NCBI RefSeq assembly: GCF_000332495.1
Contig: NZ_AOGW02000006.1
Coordinates: 496,001 to 560,000 of the forward strand
Direction: 5' to 3'
DNA: 64,000 nt
DNA from: Leptospira terpstrae serovar Hualin str. LT 11-33 = ATCC 700639
GTDB lineage: Bacteria; Spirochaetota; Leptospiria; Leptospirales; Leptospiraceae
Shown here: positions 9,027 through 18,775 of the stretch, piece after piece
Position numbering within the stretch: the first letter of the stretch is position 1
How the letters are laid out: each line of letters opens with the position of its first letter
Made by a program: the position numbers and the translations under genes
The notes under the pieces: generated by a model
The model's input: the letters and a program-made list of their open reading frames with translations, nothing else
The model's database searches: none
Told to the model about the DNA's origin: nothing

Positions 9027-10475
9027 TTGGTTAAGATAAAGATAGACGGAGTCGAATACGAAGTCGACGAAAAGAAAAACCTCATCGACGCCACAAAAGA
9101 AGTTGGAGTCGAAATCCCTTACTTCTGTTACCACCCAGCACTTAGCATTGTCGGTATGTGCCGCATGTGTCTCATTGAAATTGAAGGTGTTCCTCGGTTA
9201 CAAGCAGCTTGTAACACTCCTGTAAAAGAAGGAATGGGGATCATTACCAAATCCGATCGAGTCAAAGAAGCTCGAGCTGGTACTATGGAATTCCTTCTCG
9301 CAAATCACCCGTTAGATTGCCCAGTTTGTGATAAAGCTGGTGAATGTCGTTTGCAAGACAATGCATTTGGTTCCGGTACTGGTCATTCAAGGTTTGAATT
9401 TGATAAACGTAATATTCCTCAAGAAGAGATTGGAACCAATCTTATCATCAATCATAATCGTTGTATTGTTTGTTATCGTTGTGTGCGTTTCGAAGAAGAA
9501 AAGGTGGGAGAATCCAATCTTGGACTTTTTGAGCGTGGAAACCATTCCATCATTGGTCTTGCTAAGTCAGAACCAATCGATCACAACTACCAAGGGGCTT
9601 TGGCGGATATCTGTCCTGTGGGAGCCCTTCTTAATAATAAAACTTTGTTTAAATCACGTGTTTGGTGGTATAAATCTCATAAATCAGTATGCCATGGTTG
9701 TTCTACAGGTTGTAACGTAACAACAAATGTAAGAGACAATAAAATGTATCGTTATATGGTTCGCGAGAATTATGACCAAGGTATGTTTTTCCTTTGTGAC
9801 AAAGGAAGATTTGATTTGGATTGGATGAACGAAAATCGTCTGCTAAGTTATTTAGACCACGGAACTCCTTCGACTTCGAAAGAAGTGGTTTCTAAAATAG
9901 CAGAACGAATGAAATCTGCAAAGTCCATTGCAGTTATCGGCGGGGCCCATGAATCCAACGAAACACTGGAATCATTAAAAAAAGGTTTTGAGAATATCTC
10001 CCGAGAGTTAGGTGGAAAGTCCATCCAATGGGAATCTAGAGTAACAGAGCCTCAAAACAAAGAAACCGAACAAGTTGATTTTTTACTGACCAAAGACTAC
10101 CACCCTAACACTCGCGGAGCAGTGGATTTAGGAATCACCACCAATACGGGGATTTCTGGAATCATCGCTGGAGTTCAGTCGGGTGTTATTGATTTGGTAA
10201 TAGTTTTGAAAGAGTCAATTCCGGAAGGGATTGATCCCTCCAAAGTGATTGTATTTGATACTAATTTGACAGTCGCAGCAAAAAACGCAAGTTTGGCGGC
10301 TCCAATTCAAATATTTGCAGAAGCGGCAGGAAGTTTTACTAATAAAAACGGCCTCAAACAAAACTTTGAACAGTCAATGACTGCAATCAAAGGATTGTCT
10401 ACTTCTGCAGGAGTGGTGGATTCTATCTTTCAAAAACTAACCGAAAGAATGGAGGCAAGTGTTGGGAACAGTTAA
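9027..10475 (+). CDS. nuoG: NADH-quinone oxidoreductase subunit G (short form)
   Basis: This 482-residue iron-sulfur subunit of complex I carries electrons from the NADH site toward quinone. Visible clusters are the [2Fe-2S] ligands Cys34/Cys45/Cys48/Cys62, the His94-Cys98-Cys101-Cys107 ligated [4Fe-4S], and CIVCYRC with a later DICPVGA for a second [4Fe-4S]. A CHGCSTGC with a distal LCDKGRF is an N7-like set. The C-terminal molybdopterin-type domain is much shorter than in E. coli NuoG (about 900 residues). The TTG start is preceded by GTAGGGGG. It overlaps nuoI, and no other nuo genes flank the pair. Confidence 0.88.
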   Translation: MVKIKIDGVEYEVDEKKNLIDATKEVGVEIPYFCYHPALSIVGMCRMCLIEIEGVPRLQAACNTPVKEGMGIITKSDRVKEARAGTMEFLLANHPLDCPVCDKAGECRLQDNAFGSGTGHSRFEFDKRNIPQEEIGTNLIINHNRCIVCYRCVRFEEEKVGESNLGLFERGNHSIIGLAKSEPIDHNYQGALADICPVGALLNNKTLFKSRVWWYKSHKSVCHGCSTGCNVTTNVRDNKMYRYMVRENYDQGMFFLCDKGRFDLDWMNENRLLSYLDHGTPSTSKEVVSKIAERMKSAKSIAVIGGAHESNETLESLKKGFENISRELGGKSIQWESRVTEPQNKETEQVDFLLTKDYHPNTRGAVDLGITTNTGISGIIAGVQSGVIDLVIVLKESIPEGIDPSKVIVFDTNLTVAAKNASLAAPIQIFAEAAGSFTNKNGLKQNFEQSMTAIKGLSTSAGVVDSIFQKLTERMEASVGNS

Positions 10476-10989
10476 TGTAGTTAACGTCGCTAAAAGACAC
10501 CAGTTCTCTTGGTATGAAAAGTTTTATTTTTGGTCCATTGGCAAAGGCCTTTGGATCACACTCAAACATTTTCTCAAGGTAGCTTTGTTTAACAAACAAG
10601 TGACCATTGAATATCCAGATAAAAAACGCCAGTATTCTACTCGGTTTCGTGGAATGCACTCCATGAAACGAGATGAACAAGGCCGGGAACGATGCACTGC
10701 CTGTTTTTGTTGTATGTGGATTTGTCCTGCCAATGCCATTCACATTGAGGCGGCGGAAGTTTCTTCTGAACGCCAACACTTACATTCTGAAGATAAATAC
10801 GCAAAGAAGTTTGAAATCAACTTACTCCGTTGTATCTTTTGTGGACTTTGTGAAGAAGCCTGTCCTAAGGGTGCCATCTATTTGGATGGAACGGGAGAGA
10901 TGGCTGCTGACAACCGTGAAGATTTATTTTTAACCAAAGAAAGAATGATGGAAAAGACTGGTGGCCCGATTCTCGGCCAAAGGAATTAA
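10459..10989 (+). CDS. nuoI: NADH-quinone oxidoreductase subunit I
   Basis: This 176-residue ferredoxin-like subunit of complex I ligates two [4Fe-4S] clusters (N6a/N6b). The motifs are [17 protein letters not shown] and [17 protein letters not shown]. The order, spacing and total length fit NuoI. The start is either GTG at 10459 or TTG at 10462, both behind GGAGG at 10451-10455, so translation begins inside the last codons of nuoG and is probably coupled. A strong intrinsic terminator follows. Confidence 0.92.
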   Translation: MLGTVNVVNVAKRHQFSWYEKFYFWSIGKGLWITLKHFLKVALFNKQVTIEYPDKKRQYSTRFRGMHSMKRDEQGRERCTACFCCMWICPANAIHIEAAEVSSERQHLHSEDKYAKKFEINLLRCIFCGLCEEACPKGAIYLDGTGEMAADNREDLFLTKERMMEKTGGPILGQRN

Positions 10990-11016
10990 CTTTATTCTGC
11001 CATATCCACTCTATCC

Positions 11017-11061
11017 CCCGGTAGATGTTTCCTATGGGAAACTGCCGGGTTTCTTTTTTTT
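11017..11061 (+). terminator. Rho-independent terminator after nuoI
   Basis: CCCGGTAG (11017-11024) pairs with CTGCCGGG (11042-11049) with one G-U wobble. An inner TTTCC/GGAAA stem adds to it, and a run of T residues with one C follows at 11050-11061. This is a convincing intrinsic terminator ending the nuoG-nuoI transcript. Confidence 0.88.
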
Positions 11062-11085
11062 AAATTCCACTCTCTGATTAATTTT

Positions 11086-12165
11086 GTGAATTCATCGCTT
11101 GTACGTTTAAAATACAGTAAAAGTCCCTTTGGTAGAATTTTTTCTAATCACTCCAAAGGAACAAAATACTTCCGTTACTGTTTTTATATTTTTATTTGGA
11201 TGTTTCTTATTGGTTTCCATTCTGTTCTATCTGCAGAGACAACCATCATCGATAATGAAGAAGATGAAAAACGTGTTTTAGAAAATCATGCCTTTGAAAA
11301 GTTAAGATTTGGTCTCGCCAATCATATTCATTATTACAAGGTTAAAAAAACAAAAAACACCGTTGTGGAACAACGATCAGGTCGCAAACGATTGTATGAT
11401 CATAATTTGATTCTTCGTTCTATCTTTCGAAATCGAATATTACATCATGAATATGGTTCCATTGGACGGTTGTTAAATGGTGCTAGTTTTATTGATTTTG
11501 GAAGTGCCATTCTTTATGAAGAAGGGGCTGTTACCGTTCGTGATTTGTATGAGGACCAGTTCCTTTCTCGTTATATCAAAAAAATTGTCGCAACCGACAT
11601 TAATGACCCGGAATACGATCATACCCGTTATATAGAAATCCACATGACAGAAAGGGATCCATTCCCTTTTGCCTTTAATGAAATACCTTACCGGTTGGAT
11701 GACCCAGAATACATTCGAGTCCTCACAAGGATTTATACTCCCAATGAATTTTCACCAGTCATCTTTCGAAGTACCAATTCAGGGCCTGATTTGTTTTATA
11801 CAGTGGAAGAAATGAGGGAACATTTTCGTTCGGTTCTGGATGCAAACCCCCACCGAACGATCCTTTACTTCTTCAACCGATACATTTTCTTTCGAACTCC
11901 CTGTGAATCCAAATTCCAACTCCTGGGAACCATCGACGAAAAGGTTGGAGTGAACCATAGTTTCAGCGCTTGGCGCTATGTAGACTGGAACAAAAGGGAA
12001 TTTTCAGAGGCCATTGAGCCCAACTTTCGGTACATTCGGATCGCCGAAGAACGAAATGAAAGCAAGGCAGATCGCATAGATTCTCTGATTTCGGGTTATG
12101 ACTGCCAAATCCGAGCAAAAATAAACCACTACCGTCACAAAATCATGAAAACTATGACGAAATGA
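11086..12165 (+). CDS. Conserved hypothetical exported protein
   Basis: This 359-residue protein has a positively charged N-terminus followed by a hydrophobic segment (YCFYIFIWMFLIGFHSVLSA) that reads as a signal peptide or anchor. The body is rich in aromatic and basic residues, with a hydrophobic GSAILYEEGAVTV segment and many Tyr/Arg pairs. I recognise no catalytic motif or known domain. The GTG start at 11086 is weak (no Shine-Dalgarno), and translation could begin later, nearer the hydrophobic segment. It stands alone between the nuoI terminator and the thiolase gene. Confidence 0.6.
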   Translation: MNSSLVRLKYSKSPFGRIFSNHSKGTKYFRYCFYIFIWMFLIGFHSVLSAETTIIDNEEDEKRVLENHAFEKLRFGLANHIHYYKVKKTKNTVVEQRSGRKRLYDHNLILRSIFRNRILHHEYGSIGRLLNGASFIDFGSAILYEEGAVTVRDLYEDQFLSRYIKKIVATDINDPEYDHTRYIEIHMTERDPFPFAFNEIPYRLDDPEYIRVLTRIYTPNEFSPVIFRSTNSGPDLFYTVEEMREHFRSVLDANPHRTILYFFNRYIFFRTPCESKFQLLGTIDEKVGVNHSFSAWRYVDWNKREFSEAIEPNFRYIRIAEERNESKADRIDSLISGYDCQIRAKINHYRHKIMKTMTK

Positions 12166-12237
12166 TGATTTTTTTACTTTTCTTGTGGAGCGAACTCTGT
12201 ACGTTTTTCCTAGAAACACCCAGAGAGAGGTAAACCC

Positions 12238-13452
12238 ATGGGGAATTCCTATATTATTGATGCTGTCCGAACTCCGAGAGGAAAGGGCAAAAAACGCGGG
12301 ACACTTGCATCCGTCCATCCACAAGAATTAGCTGCTGCCACATTAAAAGCCATCCAATTACGTACCGGAATCGATCCAAAAACGGTTGAAGAAGTTGTAA
12401 TGGGTTGTGTATCCCAAGTTGCTGACCAAGCTGCATGTATCGCTCGTTATGCGGTTATGGCAGCTCATTGGCCAAAAGATGTTCCAGGTTATACCGTGAA
12501 CCGTTTTTGCGGATCTGGATTACAAGCCCTTAACAACGTAGCAAACCATGTTGCTTCTGGAGCAATGGAACTCGGCGTTGGTGGTGGAGTTGAATCCATG
12601 AGCCGCGTGAAAATGGGTGATGATATGATGGGACGTGATTTTAACGTTGGTAACGATAAAATTGCTGCTCACTACAACCTAGTCCCACAAGGTATTTCTG
12701 CTGACTTAATCGCAACAAAGTATGATATTTCTCGTGAAGAAGCAGATCGTTTTGCAGAATCTTCACAACAAAAAGCACATGCAGCGGTTCAAAATGGATA
12801 CTTTAAAAAATCTGTGATCCCAATTACTTTGGATGATGGAACTGTTGTGACTGAAGAAGAGAACCCACGTTTGGAATCAGACTATGCTTTCCTTTCTAGC
12901 CTTGGTCCAGTATTCAAAACTATCGGTGAAAAAGAATTGGATGCCATTGCATTACGTTCTTATCCAGAAGTTACAAAAATCAATCACATCCATACACTCG
13001 GAAACTCTTCCGGTATCGTAGACGGTGCGGCTGCTATTCTTGTCACTAATGATGAAGGACTAAAAAAATACGGTTTGAAACCACGTGCAAGAATTCTCGC
13101 TACCGTGGCAACTGGTGAAGATCCAACAATCATGTTAACAGGACCTGTTTCTGCTTCTCAAAAAGCGTTAAAACAAGCGGGTCTTAGCGTGAAAGACATT
13201 GACCTTTGGGAAATCAACGAAGCATTCGCCTCTGTAGTGTTATATGTAAAGAAAACACTCGGAATTGATGAATCCAAAATCAATGTAAACGGAGGAGCCA
13301 TTGCTCTTGGACATCCACTCGGAGCAACTGGAGCTATCCTTACTGGAACTGTTCTTGACGAGTTGGAAAGAAGAGACCTTCGATACGGACTCATTACTCT
13401 TTGTATCGGTGGTGGTATGGGTATTGCTACTATCATCGAAAGATTGAAGTAA
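12238..13452 (+). CDS. Acetyl-CoA C-acyltransferase (thiolase)
   Basis: This 404-residue thiolase cleaves or forms 3-ketoacyl-CoA, serving beta-oxidation or acetoacetyl-CoA metabolism. The nucleophilic Cys91 lies in [11 protein letters not shown], the catalytic His in [11 protein letters not shown], and the second Cys in [14 protein letters not shown] is also present. The ATG at 12238 is preceded by GAGAGG. The sequence does not decide between degradative (FadA) and biosynthetic (AtoB) use. It appears monocistronic, with an inverted repeat after the stop. Confidence 0.92.
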   Translation: MGNSYIIDAVRTPRGKGKKRGTLASVHPQELAAATLKAIQLRTGIDPKTVEEVVMGCVSQVADQAACIARYAVMAAHWPKDVPGYTVNRFCGSGLQALNNVANHVASGAMELGVGGGVESMSRVKMGDDMMGRDFNVGNDKIAAHYNLVPQGISADLIATKYDISREEADRFAESSQQKAHAAVQNGYFKKSVIPITLDDGTVVTEEENPRLESDYAFLSSLGPVFKTIGEKELDAIALRSYPEVTKINHIHTLGNSSGIVDGAAAILVTNDEGLKKYGLKPRARILATVATGEDPTIMLTGPVSASQKALKQAGLSVKDIDLWEINEAFASVVLYVKKTLGIDESKINVNGGAIALGHPLGATGAILTGTVLDELERRDLRYGLITLCIGGGMGIATIIERLK

Positions 13453-13468
13453 AACCTACCATTTACAA

Positions 13469-13508
13469 AACACGTTTGGATCTCGTGAATGCGGGATTTA
13501 AACGTGTT
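13469..13508 (+). terminator. Inverted repeat downstream of thiolase
   Basis: AACACGTTT (13469-13477) and AAACGTGTT (13500-13508) are perfect 9-bp inverted copies with a 22-base loop, starting 16 bp after the thiolase stop. No T-tract follows, so it may be a terminator, an mRNA 3'-end stabiliser or an operator for the next gene. Confidence 0.4.
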
Positions 13509-13620
13509 GCATTAGCCTAACAGATAAATATCCGCCAAATCTTCGCCTTAACATTTGTTTTAGATTTTAAATTAAAAAAAATGATTTACAATTTAGATTT
13601 GTTATGCGATCTCATACCAG

Positions 13621-14388
13621 ATGAAAAAGCTATTATTAATTCTCTTTACGTTAATTGGGTGCTCTTCCTATGAAAGTTATACGATCCCTGATTCAAAATT
13701 CACTAAAATTACTCCCGAAAAGAGAATCGCTTTAATAGGTTTTCTTCCTTATGACTATCAATTAAGAAAAAATCGACATGGCGATGAAGTCCGTGCTTCA
13801 GCAACGGTTGATTATGAGAAATCCATGAAGCCATTGTTTCTGGATGGAAAAGATATAGAGCTTTACACATCCAAGAGTGGAAATTCGCAAATTACTAGAG
13901 ATAATTGTATAGATTTCGTTTATGCATATATAAATGTAGTAAAGGACTCTGGAAAAGATGAACTTCGAAAATTTATAGACTTTGAACTAACGCCTGATAT
14001 CTCAAAAACTAAATGTATTGTAAAATCAGAAAATGTGGATTTTTATATACTTGGGATTCCGGGCAAACCTTTAAATCCTTGGCGAGATTATGATGAAAGT
14101 TTTCTTGGATTTTTTAAAAGTGCTTTGTCAGTCTTGACATTTTTTATTTACCCAACAAAGAAAGTAGAACCTGTTAATGCTACTTTTAATGTCTACGATT
14201 CAAAATTAAATTTAATCGATAAGTTTGATTACAAGAAACAAGTAATAATTACTACTTCTTGGTGGTTTAATTTAAATTTAAATAACAATAAAGTATCTAA
14301 AGATATTGCACATAGTATAACACAGTCGCAAGAAAATATTACGAAAGAGTTTTCCTATGATTTTAATGAAAAATATCGGAAAAAATAA
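13621..14388 (+). CDS. Small lipoprotein of unknown function
   Basis: This 255-residue protein has a short signal peptide with lipobox Leu-Ile-Gly-Cys-Ser at residues 11-15. The mature chain starts with a Ser/Tyr-rich segment, then an ALIGFLPYDYQLRK strand. A hydrophobic stretch (SALSVLTFFIYP) lies in the middle and a lysine-rich tail at the end. No known domain is recognised. It is the first of three consecutive lipoprotein genes on the same strand. The region is more AT-rich than its surroundings, and there is no obvious Shine-Dalgarno. Confidence 0.7.
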   Translation: MKKLLLILFTLIGCSSYESYTIPDSKFTKITPEKRIALIGFLPYDYQLRKNRHGDEVRASATVDYEKSMKPLFLDGKDIELYTSKSGNSQITRDNCIDFVYAYINVVKDSGKDELRKFIDFELTPDISKTKCIVKSENVDFYILGIPGKPLNPWRDYDESFLGFFKSALSVLTFFIYPTKKVEPVNATFNVYDSKLNLIDKFDYKKQVIITTSWWFNLNLNNNKVSKDIAHSITQSQENITKEFSYDFNEKYRKK

Positions 14389-14423
14389 TTAAAAAACCAA
14401 AAACAATTTAGAGGATAAACAAA

Positions 14424-14936
14424 ATGAAATTTAACATTAGATTACTTTTTTTACTTACTATAGTTTCGCTATACAACTGCGTTCTTGTTCCTGATTATTC
14501 AAAGAACTTTAAGAAATATCAGGTTAAATCAGTTAAAAGATCTATTTCGGTAACAAAACCTGAAGGTAGATTTGAAATGTTTGCGACAAAATTTTACTAT
14601 ATTTTGGCTGCAAATTTAATTGAAGAAAATTTGAAGTATTCGGAGTTATTTTCCGAGGTAAAAGAAAAGGATGGGGAATACATATTAACAGCAGAAAGAA
14701 TAGAAGATAACGAGTCAACTGGAAGCATAGATGTATCTTATTCTATTAAAGTTGAGTATTCCCTTTTTCTAAATAATAAGCTAGTATTTAAGAATACCTA
14801 CGATGGTTCTGCAATTTCAGAGTCTACTGAGAATTTTATGTATGAATTTAGAGCAAGATTGGCAAGAGAAAGAGCTCTTCAGGTAACAATGAATAAGCTC
14901 TTAGATGATATTGCGAATATGAAAATTTTGAAGTAA
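14424..14936 (+). CDS. Small lipoprotein of unknown function
   Basis: This 170-residue protein has a signal peptide ending in Ser-Leu-Tyr-Asn-Cys (lipobox-like, spirochaetal style). It is preceded by a good GAGGA ribosome binding site. The mature part alternates beta-strand-like segments (DVSYSIKVEYSLFLNNKLVF) with charged loops and ends in a helix. The layout recalls small outer-membrane-associated lipoproteins, but no specific family can be named. It follows the previous lipoprotein gene by 35 bp and may be co-transcribed. Confidence 0.7.
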   Translation: MKFNIRLLFLLTIVSLYNCVLVPDYSKNFKKYQVKSVKRSISVTKPEGRFEMFATKFYYILAANLIEENLKYSELFSEVKEKDGEYILTAERIEDNESTGSIDVSYSIKVEYSLFLNNKLVFKNTYDGSAISESTENFMYEFRARLARERALQVTMNKLLDDIANMKILK

Positions 14937-15042
14937 GGATTTTTATTTAAAAATTTCTATCATTGTATAACAACGGCTCTTCACTTTGCGTTTGGTTCTT
15001 TACCGTCGCTTTAGTGGGGCCATTTTTTTTTAAGGAAGATTT

Positions 15043-15618
15043 ATGTTTGGAAAGAAATCTATTTTGCTGTTAATCACATCACTTTCTTTGATTTCGTATT
15101 GTGGATCCTTTCGAGAAAATAATATCCCGACTGTAAAGGAAAGTGAATATAAATCAGATAAAACGGAAAAAATCAAGGTCTTTAGCAGGTGGACATATAA
15201 TTCTACTGCTCCTGATGCGATCCCTAGATCGGATGTTCATAAACGATGGTTCGAGAAGGCGATTTTAGATTCAGGTTGTTGCATAATTGTCGATAAACCA
15301 ACAGAAGCAACGCTTGTCATAGATGGAGCTGCTTTTGATCGTAGTCATCCATTAAGGATTGTTCCTCTTTTTATTAATATATTCACGGCGATGGCAATAC
15401 CGTATTGGGCCACAACTACTGTAGATATCCAAGTTGCTGTAAATAAAGGTAATAAAAAATACGAATATCAGCTTAAAGATTCATTTACTATGGTACAATG
15501 GTTGCCTATGGTTTTTGTATTTCCATTCACTGGCGGACCTATCAAACACAGAGATGAACTCTATATAAATACATATCAAGCTTTAGTGGTTAAGATTAAA
15601 AAAGATGGTTTACTCTAA
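15043..15618 (+). CDS. Small lipoprotein of unknown function
   Basis: This 191-residue protein has signal peptide LLLITSLSLISYCGS with Cys20 as the likely lipidated residue, and a strong AAGGAAG ribosome binding site. The mature protein contains a vicinal cysteine pair (DSGCCIIVD), a beta-strand-rich middle and two hydrophobic segments (VPLFINIFTAMAIPYWA and VQWLPMVFVFPF). These could be membrane-associated. No recognised domain. It is the third of the three-lipoprotein run, separated by about 106 bp from the second. Confidence 0.7.
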   Translation: MFGKKSILLLITSLSLISYCGSFRENNIPTVKESEYKSDKTEKIKVFSRWTYNSTAPDAIPRSDVHKRWFEKAILDSGCCIIVDKPTEATLVIDGAAFDRSHPLRIVPLFINIFTAMAIPYWATTTVDIQVAVNKGNKKYEYQLKDSFTMVQWLPMVFVFPFTGGPIKHRDELYINTYQALVVKIKKDGLL

Positions 15619-15690
15619 GATAGTTTTTCTTATGACTTTGTGTCTGATAAATGGATTGTAATTAAATCTGGGTCAACTGAGAAATGTACT

Positions 15691-16026
15691 ATGAACGTAA
15701 CACAAACATTCCCTGGCACATCTTGTAACCAATGTAACTTCAAAGTTGCGGAAGTTTTGGATGGTTGTCCCTCATGTGGGAGTGAATCCACTGAAAAAGT
15801 AGATTTAAAACAGAATGGAATCATCCATTCTTTTACTATTGTGTATGTAGGTTTTGGGCATATGACAGACCGAGCACCTTATGTACTAGCAATTGTGCAA
15901 ACAGAGGAAAATGTAAAACTTACCACTGTAGTAGAAGATGTTACCAACTTCGAATCAGTAAAAATTGGAGATAAGGTTCGATTCAAAAACTTGGATCCAA
16001 AAATTGGACCTATCTTTCAATATTAA
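15691..16026 (+). CDS. DUF35-type zinc-ribbon/OB-fold protein
   Basis: This 111-residue protein has an N-terminal rubredoxin-like zinc ribbon with two CxxC pairs (SCNQC and GCPSC). An OB-fold segment follows, with GIIHSFTIVYVGFG, APYVLAIVQTEE and KIGDKVRF. Such DUF35/ChsH2-like proteins act beside thiolases and acyl-CoA enzymes. The start is uncertain: ATG at 15691 gives a normal short N-terminus, while a GTG at 15640 in the same frame has no Shine-Dalgarno. The acyl-CoA link is inferred from the family; a thioesterase gene lies about 600 bp downstream. Confidence 0.72.
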   Translation: MNVTQTFPGTSCNQCNFKVAEVLDGCPSCGSESTEKVDLKQNGIIHSFTIVYVGFGHMTDRAPYVLAIVQTEENVKLTTVVEDVTNFESVKIGDKVRFKNLDPKIGPIFQY

Positions 16027-16133
16027 GATATCCATTGGGCCACTGCCCAAACTTCGAATCAAAATCAATAGTTTGAAAATGATTTCATTGAATTGGATAA
16101 TGATCTAATAAGCAAAATTAAACGCTACTTCCA

Positions 16134-16571
16134 ATGAAAACCAATTCAAAGAGCAAACAAAAATACTCAATCCCTTCCGAATCCCTTTCTGAATATTATT
16201 CTAATCTAACACCAATCATGTTGGATAAAGTAATGGAAATTCGTGGTTGGATTTATGAACTTGCCCAGTCTGATGAGCGCATAGGTGAAATCGAAGAATG
16301 CCTCAAATGGGGACAACCCAGTTTTTTAACTCCAAAAACTAAATCAGGTTCTACCATTCGGATCGGTAAGGTGGACGATCTTGAATTTGCACTCTACTTT
16401 AATTGTAAAACCACTATCGCAGAGGAAATTGCTCACGAATATCCGGAATGGAACTGTGATGGGAAAAGGGCATTGTATTTTAAAGTAAACCAAAAACTTT
16501 CCAAAACAAAACTGATTGCTTGTCTACAAAAAGCGTTGTTATATCACAAAAGAAAATCTAATATTTGTTAG
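16134..16571 (+). CDS. DUF1801 domain-containing protein
   Basis: This 145-residue protein matches the small DUF1801 (YdhG-like) fold. It has an N-terminal helix with VMEIRGWIYELA, then a conserved EECLKWGQPSF segment, and a C-terminal LYFNCKT/KRALYFKV strand pair. The family function is unknown. No Shine-Dalgarno is evident before the ATG. It stands between the DUF35-type protein and a hotdog thioesterase on the same strand, with roughly 100-bp gaps, so an operon is uncertain. Confidence 0.78.
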   Translation: MKTNSKSKQKYSIPSESLSEYYSNLTPIMLDKVMEIRGWIYELAQSDERIGEIEECLKWGQPSFLTPKTKSGSTIRIGKVDDLEFALYFNCKTTIAEEIAHEYPEWNCDGKRALYFKVNQKLSKTKLIACLQKALLYHKRKSNIC

Positions 16572-16653
16572 TTAAATTCAAGTTTTCCTATTAAAACCAA
16601 TATGAATCAAATCAGTAACATCATGCTCCTTTTTCGGAAGCAAAAGACTTTCA

Positions 16654-17085
16654 ATGAAATCAAAAGAAAATAATTTCCAATATTCGTTCCGAGTTCGGTA
16701 TTCAGAAGTTGATTCACAAGGGATCGTATTTAACGCAAATTATCTAAATTATTTAGATGTAGCTATTACCGAATACTTTCGTTCCAAAGGAATTTCTTAT
16801 TCAGAATTTATTGAGCGTTACCAACTGGATTTTCACGTAGTTCAATCGCTCATAGATTATCGTAATGGTGCGAAGTTTGATGATGTATTAGATGTCCTTT
16901 TAAGTCCGAGTTACAAATCTTCAAAGATTTATTGGTCTTTTCAAATCAAATGTTCTGAAAAAAATATTTGTTCGGGTATGCTTACTTACATTACTGTAAG
17001 CCATGTAACAAAGAAAATTGTATCGTTACCTGAAGAGGTGGGTAGGTTGTTGGAATTTTCAGTGAAGGTGGATACAAAAGAATAA
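16654..17085 (+). CDS. Hotdog-fold acyl-CoA thioesterase (4HBT family)
   Basis: This 143-residue protein begins with the 4-hydroxybenzoyl-CoA thioesterase signature RVRYSEVDSQGIVFNANYL. The aspartate in EVDSQG is the catalytic acid of that subfamily. A central YRNGAKFDDVLDV strand and C-terminal TYITVSHVTKKIV follow the hotdog layout, and the length is typical. It would hydrolyse acyl-CoA thioesters; chain length is not predictable. It ends before a hairpin separating it from the convergent GH13 gene. Confidence 0.85.
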   Translation: MKSKENNFQYSFRVRYSEVDSQGIVFNANYLNYLDVAITEYFRSKGISYSEFIERYQLDFHVVQSLIDYRNGAKFDDVLDVLLSPSYKSSKIYWSFQIKCSEKNICSGMLTYITVSHVTKKIVSLPEEVGRLLEFSVKVDTKE

Positions 17086-17107
17086 TACTTTTTTAAACAT
17101 GAAGAAT

Positions 17108-17129
17108 CTCTGCGCCACCGATCGCAGAG
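17108..17129. terminator. Hairpin between convergent genes
   Basis: CTCTGCG (17108-17114) and CGCAGAG (17123-17129) form a perfect 7-bp stem with an 8-base loop. It lies between the thioesterase stop and the GH13 gene stop. It could terminate both transcripts, though neither side has a clear T-tract. Confidence 0.5.
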
Positions 17130-17145
17130 GAAATCCTATCATTTA

Positions 17146-18774
17146 CTATTTTCCAAAAATTACTGCTTCATTTGGCAGCAAAACCAAACCACCATAGTCC
17201 AATTCCTTTTCTAGATCAAACGAAGATGTTCTGTTCGCTGAACTAAATAAAATTTCATTTAGGATCCATTTTCTTGGATAGGAAACTTTGACTGGCTTTG
17301 CAGAGAAGTTTAAAAAAATATAAGTTTCTTCTTTTCCGTCTCTTCTTTTGTAATATAATGCTTGTTTATCTTCCGTAATAAGAATTTTTAATTTTCCTTT
17401 GCGAAGAGATTTGCGGTCCTTTCTAATTTGGATGAGTTTTTTGTAAGTGAAAAACAGTGAATTAGGATCTGCTTTTTGAGATTCCACATTGATTGTGTTA
17501 GCTTCTTCATACAAAGGAAGCCAGGCTTTTCCCGTAGTGAAACCTGTGGATTCGGATCCATCCCAAGGCATAGGAATTCGTTCCGGGTCACGACCTGGAT
17601 GGAAGGGCCAATAACGTTTTCCTACAGGGTCTTGGATTTTTTTGTAAGGAACTTTTTGGCGTTTCATTCCAATTTCTTCACCATAATAGAGAAACGGTGT
17701 ACCGCGAAGCGTTAACATCATACAGGCGGCGAGTTGGGCACGGGCTTTAGTATCGGCACCTTTTTCGTAACGAGTGATGTGGCGAGGAAAGTCATGGTTG
17801 GATAAAGTATAGTTGGGCCAGTTGTCTTCCCCCAGAGCGGATTCAAAGTCCTTGACAATTTGAAAAAATTTTTCTGCCTTCCATGGTGAAAAAAGAAACA
17901 TAAAATTGAATGCAAGGTGTAATTGGTCATTTCGGCCGCAGTAGGTAGCAGGAAGGAGGACGTTTCCAGGGAAGTCTTGCATAATCTCGCCAACAAACAT
18001 GCGTTTGTCGGAATAAGAATCGAGAAGTTTACGCATTCGGCGTAAGATTCCATGCATTTCAGGACGATCACGATCATAGGTATGGACTTGTTTGTCGTAA
18101 GGTCTTGGGCCTTTCATAAAGTAAGAAGCATTGTTTCGAAGAAATTCATCTTTTACATACAAGTTGACAACATCGAGTCTGAACCCATCCACTCCCATAT
18201 CCAACCAATACTTCATCATTTTAAAAATGGCATCTTCTACGTCGGGATTACGCCAATTGAGGTCAGGTTGTTCTTTAAGGAAAGAATGGAAATAATACTC
18301 TCCAGTACGTTTGTCGTATTCCCAACCGGAACCGCCAAATGCACCGAGCCAGTTGTTAGGTGGACCTACATGGGTTGGTTCTTTCCAAATGTACCAATCT
18401 CTTTTGGGACTATTGACTGAAGATCTGGATTCAATAAACCATGGGTGAAGGTGAGATGTATGGTTGACCACAAGATCCATGATGATTCGGATCCCACGTT
18501 TGTGAGCTTCCTTTAACAACCGTTTGAAAGTTTGAGTGTCTCCATAAACAGGATCAATTTCTTCATAATTAGAAATGTCGTATCCAAAATCAAACATAGG
18601 TGAAGGATACACTGGAGATAACCAAATGGCATCAATTCCAAGGGAATCTTTGGACCCAGCAAGGTAATCCAATCTATCGATGATTCCTTCCAAATCTCCT
18701 ATTCCATCACCATTGGAATCTTGAAAACTACGTGGATAAATTTGATAAATAACTGCTTCTTTCCACCATGCCAT
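17146..18774 (-). CDS. GH13 alpha-glucosidase / oligo-1,6-glucosidase
   Basis: This 542-residue glycoside hydrolase has a complete GH13 core. It starts with WWKEAVIYQIYPRSF and the calcium-loop DSNGDGIGDL. Then come DLVVNHTS, the nucleophile in GFRLDVVN, the acid/base Glu in VGEIM and the stabilising Asp in LSNHDFPR. No signal peptide is present, so it is cytoplasmic and would hydrolyse short alpha-glucosides such as isomaltose, trehalose or sucrose-type sugars. It begins one base after the glnD stop, so the two genes are probably co-transcribed, an unusual pairing. Confidence 0.9.
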   Translation of the reverse strand: MAWWKEAVIYQIYPRSFQDSNGDGIGDLEGIIDRLDYLAGSKDSLGIDAIWLSPVYPSPMFDFGYDISNYEEIDPVYGDTQTFKRLLKEAHKRGIRIIMDLVVNHTSHLHPWFIESRSSVNSPKRDWYIWKEPTHVGPPNNWLGAFGGSGWEYDKRTGEYYFHSFLKEQPDLNWRNPDVEDAIFKMMKYWLDMGVDGFRLDVVNLYVKDEFLRNNASYFMKGPRPYDKQVHTYDRDRPEMHGILRRMRKLLDSYSDKRMFVGEIMQDFPGNVLLPATYCGRNDQLHLAFNFMFLFSPWKAEKFFQIVKDFESALGEDNWPNYTLSNHDFPRHITRYEKGADTKARAQLAACMMLTLRGTPFLYYGEEIGMKRQKVPYKKIQDPVGKRYWPFHPGRDPERIPMPWDGSESTGFTTGKAWLPLYEEANTINVESQKADPNSLFFTYKKLIQIRKDRKSLRKGKLKILITEDKQALYYKRRDGKEETYIFLNFSAKPVKVSYPRKWILNEILFSSANRTSSFDLEKELDYGGLVLLPNEAVIFGK

Positions 18775-18775
18775 A

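Noticed and set aside
14937..15042. Integron attC-like recombination site
   Set aside because: A TATAACAACGG stretch recalls the left end of some attC sites, but no matching inverted right end or integrase gene is present.
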